From the NCBI RefSeq assembly GCF_000189275.1, contig NZ_AEVT01000106.1, positions 1 to 64,000 of the forward strand: 64,000 bases of DNA. Direction: 5' to 3'. Origin of the DNA: Vibrio sinaloensis DSM 21326 (lineage in GTDB: Bacteria; Pseudomonadota; Gammaproteobacteria; Enterobacterales; Vibrionaceae). Positions 56,969 through 64,000 of the stretch are shown here, one piece after another. How positions within the stretch are numbered: position 1 is the first letter of the stretch; each line of letters starts with the position of its first letter. The notes beneath the pieces are model-generated. The model searched no databases. It was given only the letters and a program-made list of their open reading frames with translations, and was not told the origin of the DNA. Both the position numbers and the translations under genes were made by a program.

Positions 56969-57462
56969 TACAGGTGAGCCATCTCATCCCATTCTTCGTC
57001 TGTTAGCAGCTTGTTCAAATCAACTAGGATCAACAGCTTACCATCACGGTTGCTAACACCTTGAATGAACTTCGCACTCTCATCTGTACCAACACTTGGT
57101 GTCGTGTCAATTTCAGAAGAACGCAAGTAAACCACTTCCGCTACGCTATCAACCAGAATACCAATCACTTGATGTTCTGACTCAATCACGATAATGCGGG
57201 TATTGTCAGTGATCTCACCTTCAATCAAGCCGAAGCGTGAACGAGTATCGATAACCGTTACTACATTACCACGTAAGTTAATAATACCCAGAACGTAGTC
57301 CGGCGCGCCTGGTACAGGAGCAATTTCAGTATAACGAAGAACTTCACGCACCTGCATTACGTTGATGCCGTAAGTTTCTTCCTCAAGCTGGAACGTCACC
57401 CACTGAAGCACTTCGTCGTTAGACTGATCCTTTCTTACTTCTACTTCATTAGTTTGAGACAT
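56968..57462 (-). CDS. cheW: Chemotaxis coupling protein CheW
   Basis: Adaptor of 164 residues joining receptors to CheA. The CheW domain is complete: WVTFQLEEETYGINVMQVRE, VPGAPDYVLGIINLRGNVVT and a C-terminal LILVDLNKLLTDEEW. It follows parP by 37 bases and overlaps the DUF2802 gene by one base. Confidence 0.96.
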   Translation of the reverse strand: MSQTNEVEVRKDQSNDEVLQWVTFQLEEETYGINVMQVREVLRYTEIAPVPGAPDYVLGIINLRGNVVTVIDTRSRFGLIEGEITDNTRIIVIESEHQVIGILVDSVAEVVYLRSSEIDTTPSVGTDESAKFIQGVSNRDGKLLILVDLNKLLTDEEWDEMAHL

Positions 57463-57499
57463 ACCTATTCCTCTCTACGCCTAAATTGGCACTCATGTT

Positions 57500-58595
<1,096 letters not shown>

Positions 58596-58603
<8 letters not shown>

Positions 58604-59372
58604 CGATAGACAACCTCTCTAAGTAAATCAGAAGCTGTTTGTAAGCAAAGACACCTCGACTACCAGAGGCAAAATGTGAGACCGGCAAGTGCTTTAAGCT
58701 CGCATCGCGAAACTTAGTATCAATTGGCACGGCCGAAGACCACACTTGACTTGGGTAATCCTTTTTCAATTGCTGAAGAGTTTGCAACGACGCCCGTGTT
58801 CGCTTGTCATACATAGTAGGGACGATGGTTACTTTAAATGCTTGTCCACGAGACTTCTGCATAATCGCTAAAGTCCTTACCATGCGTTCAAGGCCTTTCA
58901 TAGCAAGAAACTCGGTTTGTACCGGTATCAAGATACGATCGCTTGCAGCCAGCGCATTGACCATCATCACACCTAATATCGGTGGACAGTCGATCAGCAC
59001 ATAGTCGTAACGTTGACGCAGCGCATTGAGTGCTCGCTTGAGGATCAACCCCATGCCACTGCGATTACCCATCACGCGATCTAACGTAGCCAACGACATG
59101 TGAGCCGGAATAATGTCTATGCCTTCGATATCCGATTGCATGACAAGCGGCATCACACTTTGTTCGCTAAACTCTTTCAATTGGAATAAGTCAAACAAGC
59201 TCGCCGGAACGCTGTCCGAGTCATAACCCAAATACGTGGTCAAAGAAGCGTGCGGGTCGGTATCAACCAATAACACGCGCTTACCTTGTTTACTTAGCAA
59301 ACCAGCAAGAGTAATGGTGGTCGTTGTTTTACCAACACCACCCTTTTGATTTGCTATGCTCCATACAATCAT
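58596..59372 (-). CDS. parC: ParC, ParA-like ATPase for polar chemotaxis arrays
   Basis: MinD/ParA-superfamily ATPase of 258 residues. The deviant Walker A motif KGGVGKTTT is at about residues 10-18, with [16 protein letters not shown] and [11 protein letters not shown] for Walker A-prime and B. In Vibrio, ParC places chemotaxis arrays at the old pole and pairs with ParP. It lies 9 bases after cheB and overlaps parP. Confidence 0.92.
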
Positions 59373-59381
59373 GTTTGACCT

Positions 59382-60503
59382 CTATGCTAGACCTACTTCG
59401 ACTAACATACGCTCAGCAATCCTATCCAACGGTAAGTCTTCGGTAGAAATCCCTGCTTTGGCAACCGCTTGAGGCATACCGTAAACAACGCAGCTTTCTT
59501 CATCCTGAGCCCAGATCGTAGCGCCAACACCTTTAAGCATACGAGCGCCCTCTCGACCATCGGCTCCCATACCAGTAAGCACCATAGACAAAACTTGGTC
59601 CGCATATATTTTAGCGGCGCTGCCGAATGTCACATCAACACATGGCTTGTAGTTCATCCGTTCGCCACCATCGATAATTCGCAGTTTCGCGGAACCAGGA
59701 CGACCATCGATCATCATTTGCTTTCCACCAGGTGCCAGATAAGCGACACCCGGTTTTAACACATCCCCATCTTCCGCTTCTTTCACTTGGATCTTACACA
59801 GTGAATTCAATCTGCTGGCGAATGCTGCAGTAAATGTCGCAGGCATATGCTGAATAAGCACAATAGGATGCGGGTAGTTCGCAGGTAACTTAGTCAATAT
59901 TTTCTGCAACGCAACTGGACCGCCTGTCGAAGTACCAATCGCTGTTAACTGGTATTTTTTACCAGACGCTTTAAACCTAGTCGCTGTTTTTGGTTTTGCG
60001 GGTGCCGGCGTTGTAGAGCGCGGCTGCAAAGTACTTCGAGTTGGAGTACTTGGTGCAGTTCGGGTTGCTGGGCTCGGTGTTATCGGTGTACGACGTAAGA
60101 ATGCACGTTTTGACGCGATTTGAATGACACGTTGCTGCAGCAAACTCACCGCTTCATCACGGTTACGGGCAATATCCTCGAATTTCTTCGGTAGGAAATC
60201 TAAAGCACCTGCATCTAGGGCATCTAGGGTTGCTTTTGCGCCATCGTGAGTCAGCGAAGAGAACATGAGAATTGGAATCGGAGACTTCGCCATGATTTCA
60301 CGGACGGCGGTGATTCCGTCCATGACTGGCATCTCAATATCCATGGTAATGACATCGGGCTTAATTTTAAGCGCTTTCTCGACGGCTTCCTTACCATTGG
60401 TTGCAACATCAACGACTTCAAGCTTCGCCTCTGAGTTGATGATTTCACTCACTCTGCGACGGAAGAAACTAGAATCGTCGACAACTAATACTTTGATCGC
60501 CAT
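59382..60503 (-). CDS. cheB: Chemotaxis methylesterase CheB
   Basis: Receptor methylesterase/deamidase of 373 residues. Receiver domain with phospho-acceptor Asp55 (VITMDIEMP), a Pro/Thr/Arg-rich linker, then the catalytic domain with nucleophile Ser in [11 protein letters not shown], His in QHMPATF and Asp in GMGADGREG. It lies directly downstream of cheA, which phosphorylates it. Confidence 0.96.
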   Translation of the reverse strand: MAIKVLVVDDSSFFRRRVSEIINSEAKLEVVDVATNGKEAVEKALKIKPDVITMDIEMPVMDGITAVREIMAKSPIPILMFSSLTHDGAKATLDALDAGALDFLPKKFEDIARNRDEAVSLLQQRVIQIASKRAFLRRTPITPSPATRTAPSTPTRSTLQPRSTTPAPAKPKTATRFKASGKKYQLTAIGTSTGGPVALQKILTKLPANYPHPIVLIQHMPATFTAAFASRLNSLCKIQVKEAEDGDVLKPGVAYLAPGGKQMMIDGRPGSAKLRIIDGGERMNYKPCVDVTFGSAAKIYADQVLSMVLTGMGADGREGARMLKGVGATIWAQDEESCVVYGMPQAVAKAGISTEDLPLDRIAERMLVEVGLA

Positions 60504-60526
60504 ATATTTCCTTTTATAGCTCGCGA

Positions 60527-62749
60527 CTAGATTCTAGAAGCAGCAGCATACTGCTTAAGCAAATCAGGCACATCTAAAATTAGCGCGATATGACCATCAC
60601 TGGTGATGGTTGCACCAGCCATACCCGGAGTACCTTGTAATAGGTTATCCAGTGGCTTGATGACGACTTCTTCTTGACCAATGAGTGTGTCTACCACAAA
60701 GCCTACGCGTTGACTGCCTATTTGAACAATCACTACGTGACCATGCCCCTTACGCAACTCCACTTGACCCGCTTGTGGAGCAAGCCAGTTTTGTAAGTAG
60801 AACAACGGAATCGACTTTTCACGAACGATAATTGTCAGCTGACCATCGACCACGTTGGTACGGCTAAGGTCTAGATGGAAGATTTCATTCACGCTGGCCA
60901 AAGGTAATGCGAATGGGTGACCGGCAACACCGACCATTAGTGTTGGCAAGATTGCCAAAGTCAGAGGCACTTTGATGGTGATCTTTGTGCCCTTACCCAT
61001 TTCAGAGTCGATATCGATCGAACCGTTCAAGGTGTTGATTGCTGTTTTCACAACATCCATACCTACACCACGACCGGAAATATCAGAAATCTGTTCTTTA
61101 CTAGAGAAACCCGGCATAAAGATAAGGTTGAAACACTCTTTATTGGTCAAACGTGATGCTGCATCTTCGTCCATAATGCCACGTTTAACGGCAATGCCTC
61201 GTAGCTTGTCAGGGTCCATACCGCCGCCATCATCAACGATAGCCAATTCAATATGGTCACCTTCTTGTGCTGCAGAAAGAATGACTTTACCTGTTCTAGA
61301 CTTTCCAGACGCAACACGTGCATCAGGCATCTCAATACCGTGGTCAACCGAGTTACGCACTAAGTGAATCAATGGATCCGCTAGCGCTTCAACTAGGTTT
61401 TTATCTAGATCAGTGTCTTCTCCACGCATTTCAAGCGTGATGTCTTTGTTTAGACTACGCGCCAAATCACGAACAACTCGTGGGAAGCGGCCAAATACTT
61501 TCTTGATTGGCTGCATGCGCGTTTTCATTACCGCACCTTGCAGATCAGCCGTAACAACATCTAGGTTAGCAACCGCTTTCGACATTTCTTCATCGTTGCT
61601 GTTCAGCCCTAAGCTGAGTAAGCGGTTACGCACTAGTACCAACTCACCAACCATGTTCATGATGGTATCCAGGGTAGAGGTATCAACACGCACCGTTGCT
61701 TCTGCTTGAGGTTTCTTAGCTTGTGTTGCCACTTCTTTTTTCGCTGCAGCTTTTTCTGGTACAGGTGCAGGAGCAGATTTAGCCGCAGGTTGCGCTGCTG
61801 GTTTGGCAGCGGCAACTGGTGCTGGCTTTTCTACAACTGGAGTAGGATTAGCAGCGGCAGGTTTTGTTGCAGCGTCTAGCTCTTCAACAGAAGGACCCTT
61901 ACCTGAACCATGAAGCTCATCCAGTAACTTTTCAAACTCAGCATCTGTCATCAAATCACTGTCACCCGCCGCAGCAGAAGGTGTAGGAGAAGGTGGCGGC
62001 GGAGGTGGAGGTGTGACAGCAGCAGGCTCTGACTCACCCGGTGCCTTGCCTACACCATGAAGTTCATCAAGCAACTTCTCGAATTCGTCGTCGGTGATAT
62101 CACCACTCATATCCGCAGCGGGTTGAACTGGAGGCGGAGTGGGAGCAGACGGTGCTGACGGCTCCGCGGCGCCTGGCGCACTGCCTTTACCATGCAGCTC
62201 ATCGAGCAGCTTCTCAAACTCATCTTGAGTAATTTCATCAATTGAATTTGCAGAAACGTCGGCACTTGGCTCAGGAGTCGGAGCGGCAACAGGTTCTTCA
62301 ATAACAGGTTCAGGTTCTGCAACGGGCGCTGGAGCTTCAGCCACAGCTTCGTCTTCTGACTCCGGCTTACTTAGACGATGCAGTTCATCCAACAATGACT
62401 GTTCAGCACGAGGAAGTTCTTCTCTTTCTTGCACAGCTTGGAACTGTTCGTTAACAGTATCCAAAGCTTGAAGCATCGTATCCATCAAACCTGCGTTCAC
62501 TGAACGTTGGCCATTACGCAGAATATCGAACACGTTTTCTGCACCGTGACAGGTATCTACCAGCTCAGTGAGTGCTAGGAAGCCAGCCCCACCTTTGACA
62601 GTATGGAAGCCACGGAAAATGGCGTTCAATAGATCTTTGTCATCAGGATTGTTTTCCAGCTCTACCAACTGCTCAGAAAGAAGCTCGAGAATTTCGCCTG
62701 CTTCAACTAAAAAGTCCTGAAGAATATCTTCGTCTAAATCGTAGCTCAT
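60527..62749 (-). CDS. cheA: Chemotaxis histidine kinase CheA
   Basis: Kinase of 740 residues. The HPt domain carries phospho-His49 in [12 protein letters not shown]. Two or three repeats of a [13 protein letters not shown]-like motif lie in the Pro/Ala-rich linker (about 170-290). The dimerisation, ATPase ([20 protein letters not shown]) and CheW-like regulatory domains follow. It phosphorylates CheY and CheB. The repeated linker motif resembles CheY/CheB-binding segments. Confidence 0.96.
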   Translation of the reverse strand: MSYDLDEDILQDFLVEAGEILELLSEQLVELENNPDDKDLLNAIFRGFHTVKGGAGFLALTELVDTCHGAENVFDILRNGQRSVNAGLMDTMLQALDTVNEQFQAVQEREELPRAEQSLLDELHRLSKPESEDEAVAEAPAPVAEPEPVIEEPVAAPTPEPSADVSANSIDEITQDEFEKLLDELHGKGSAPGAAEPSAPSAPTPPPVQPAADMSGDITDDEFEKLLDELHGVGKAPGESEPAAVTPPPPPPPSPTPSAAAGDSDLMTDAEFEKLLDELHGSGKGPSVEELDAATKPAAANPTPVVEKPAPVAAAKPAAQPAAKSAPAPVPEKAAAKKEVATQAKKPQAEATVRVDTSTLDTIMNMVGELVLVRNRLLSLGLNSNDEEMSKAVANLDVVTADLQGAVMKTRMQPIKKVFGRFPRVVRDLARSLNKDITLEMRGEDTDLDKNLVEALADPLIHLVRNSVDHGIEMPDARVASGKSRTGKVILSAAQEGDHIELAIVDDGGGMDPDKLRGIAVKRGIMDEDAASRLTNKECFNLIFMPGFSSKEQISDISGRGVGMDVVKTAINTLNGSIDIDSEMGKGTKITIKVPLTLAILPTLMVGVAGHPFALPLASVNEIFHLDLSRTNVVDGQLTIIVREKSIPLFYLQNWLAPQAGQVELRKGHGHVVIVQIGSQRVGFVVDTLIGQEEVVIKPLDNLLQGTPGMAGATITSDGHIALILDVPDLLKQYAAASRI

Positions 62750-62758
62750 ATGTTACCT

Positions 62759-63478
62759 CTAAAACCCAAGACTCGAGAGTAAGTCATCGACTTCGTCTTG
62801 TGATGAAACGGCATCATCCCTTTCTTGAGGGTTTAGTATCGGACCTTCTGGGTCCGTCGATGCTTTCTTCTTGTTATCTGAACTTTCATCCATTTGGCCG
62901 TTACTAAACGCCGTTAGGATTTCGACTAACCTGCCTTCCACTTCGTTAACCAAAGTGATCACACGAGAGATGATTTGACCCGTTAAGTCTTGGAAGTCCT
63001 GAGCCATTAGAATCTCGGTCAGTTGACCGCGTAACTCAGAGCTGTCCCCTTCCACCTGACTGAGAAGATCGTCAATGCGATGACACAAGGCTTTGAATTC
63101 AGCAAGGTCAATGCGCCCATGCATCAGTTCATTCCATTGGGGACGCACTTTGAGTAAACCTTCATGCAGGTTGTCTGCTATCGGCATACAGCGGTCTACT
63201 GCATCCATGGTTTTATTCGCAGCGACTTCCGTTTTATCAATAACGTATTGAAGGCGATCCCTTGCATCTGGGATTTCGTCATTGGCAATTACGGTCATGC
63301 GCTCATCGAGTGTGAACTGCTTGATAGACTCATGAAGATCACGAGTCAACTCACCTATCTCTTGCAGCATAGGATTTGAAGCGTTCTCATAGATCTCTTT
63401 AACAAGTGCATCGGCTTGCTGCTGCTGTTCACTTTCTAACAGCTCAACGAGATGTTTTGCCTGTTCTAATGAAATCAT
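62759..63478 (-). CDS. cheZ: CheY-phosphate phosphatase CheZ
   Basis: Phosphatase of 239 residues, mostly long helices forming a four-helix bundle. The active segment MAQDFQDLTGQII holds the catalytic Gln, and the C-terminal CheY-binding helix is DEVDDLLSSLGF. It lies between cheY and cheA in the usual order. Confidence 0.95.
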   Translation of the reverse strand: MISLEQAKHLVELLESEQQQQADALVKEIYENASNPMLQEIGELTRDLHESIKQFTLDERMTVIANDEIPDARDRLQYVIDKTEVAANKTMDAVDRCMPIADNLHEGLLKVRPQWNELMHGRIDLAEFKALCHRIDDLLSQVEGDSSELRGQLTEILMAQDFQDLTGQIISRVITLVNEVEGRLVEILTAFSNGQMDESSDNKKKASTDPEGPILNPQERDDAVSSQDEVDDLLSSLGF

Positions 63479-63514
63479 TCTAAATTGGCCTTTAGCGCCA
63501 TCAGTCTTAACGAC

Positions 63515-63907
63515 TTATAAACGCTCAAAAATTTTGTCTAGTTTTTCTTTTAGCGTAGCTGCTGTAAACGGCTTAACAATGTAACCGTTAACACCCGCTT
63601 GAGCCGCTTCGATGATTTGCTCGCGTTTTGCTTCAGCAGTGATCATTAGCACAGGCAGATGTTTTAGTTCATCGTCGGCACGGATATGCTTAAGCAAGTC
63701 GATACCTTGCATGCCTGGCATATTCCAGTCTGTTACAACAAAGTCGAACTCACCTTTCTTAAGCATAGGTAACGCCGTTAAGCCATCATCAGCTTCTTGG
63801 GTGTTGTTGAAACCCAAGTCGCGAAGTAGGTTCTTAACGATACGGCGCATTGTTGAGAAATCATCAACAATAAGGATTTTCATATTTTTATTCAAAATTG
63901 CCTCCAC
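63515..63907 (-). CDS. cheY: Chemotaxis response regulator CheY
   Basis: Flagellar-motor switch regulator of 130 residues. Acidic pair DD in [12 protein letters not shown], phospho-acceptor Asp60 ([10 protein letters not shown]), Thr in MITAEAKRE and Lys in [11 protein letters not shown] chose GTG 63907, giving the [14 protein letters not shown] start used by Vibrio CheY proteins. An ATG at 63934 would overlap the fliA end and has a slightly better ribosome site, so the start is not certain. It is the first chemotaxis gene after fliA. Confidence 0.9.
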   Translation of the reverse strand: MEAILNKNMKILIVDDFSTMRRIVKNLLRDLGFNNTQEADDGLTALPMLKKGEFDFVVTDWNMPGMQGIDLLKHIRADDELKHLPVLMITAEAKREQIIEAAQAGVNGYIVKPFTAATLKEKLDKIFERL

Positions 63908-63926
63908 TGAGTTCGAGATCAGTGTT

Positions 63927-64000
63927 TTACTCATTATTTGTCCATGCACTTAACTTAGTGCGTAGACGCTGCATTGATTGACTTAAGATTTGACTGACGC
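63927..64000 (-). CDS. fliA: Flagellar sigma factor FliA, C-terminal end only
   Basis: Open reading frame that enters from beyond the right edge and stops with TAA at 63927-63929. The visible residues include [16 protein letters not shown], the second helix of sigma region 4, and the tail SAWTNNE. This matches the C-terminus of sigma-28. Only 24 codons are in the window. It is directly upstream of cheY, the standard Vibrio order, and the two genes are 19 bases apart. Confidence 0.85.
   Translation of the reverse strand, partial: VSQILSQSMQRLRTKLSAWTNNE

Overview
The window is a 64 kb piece of a Vibrio chromosome, most likely chromosome 1 of a marine species. The evidence is the gene order: cysS-ppiB-lpxH; apt-dnaX-ybaB-recR; a fadJ/fadI operon beside two fadL paralogues; and a flagellar/chemotaxis block (fliA-cheY-cheZ-cheA-cheB-parC-parP-cheW) running into ccmABCDEFGHI. 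Protein sequences also match Vibrio families, including ParC/ParP polar array proteins and DUF2860, DUF2989 and DUF3379 proteins. The species cannot be fixed from the sequence alone. There is no rRNA, tRNA, CRISPR array, prophage or intact insertion sequence.

Layout. 1-8.7 kb: tdk and cysS (minus), ppiB, lpxH, an EAL-HDOD protein and a ychJ-type gene (plus), then yeaC, a DUF2989 lipoprotein, msrB and gapA. 8.8-19.4 kb: yeaD, a chemoreceptor with a flagellar-type promoter, rlmA, a Fur-controlled ChaN lipoprotein, a BCCT transporter, an alkaline phosphatase, and small genes including glyoxalase and monooxygenase genes. 19.4-24.1 kb: an iron-uptake island with an AraC regulator, a periplasmic ferric-siderophore esterase and a TonB receptor that carries a one-base frameshift. 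24.1-32.3 kb: an MscS channel, two Cys-cluster proteins, aqpZ, and a two-component system followed by an outer-membrane DUF2860 protein and a lipoprotein. 32.3-39.7 kb: recR, ybaB, dnaX, apt, a DUF454 gene with an upstream 43-codon membrane ORF, an RssB-type regulator, a LysR regulator and a nitroreductase. 39.8-48.4 kb: fatty-acid uptake and beta-oxidation (fadJ, fadI, two fadL), an ECF sigma factor with its DUF3379 partner, and a candidate small RNA. 48.4-64 kb: mlaA, the ccm operon, the chemotaxis operon and the last 24 codons of fliA at the right edge.

How the genes connect. The fad genes form a long-chain fatty-acid module: FadL import, FadI/FadJ beta-oxidation, and a FadR operator lying over the predicted fadI start point. 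The iron island has a near-perfect Fur box and a helically phased direct repeat suited to its AraC regulator. The ccm genes attach haem to c-type cytochromes for respiration. The chemotaxis operon includes the polar-localisation pair ParC/ParP, and ParP carries 18 perfect Glu-Pro hexamer repeats.

The most interesting unexplained element is at 43446-43650, minus strand. It is a highly structured RNA of about 158 nt that ends in a strong intrinsic terminator. It is preceded by a -10 box and a near-consensus FNR box centred near -41. The architecture, and a short ACTTCCTTTTGAA stretch, recall the enterobacterial anaerobic sRNA FnrS. Other observations include a dnaX -1 frameshift site and a terminator stem that overlaps the chaN ribosome-binding site.
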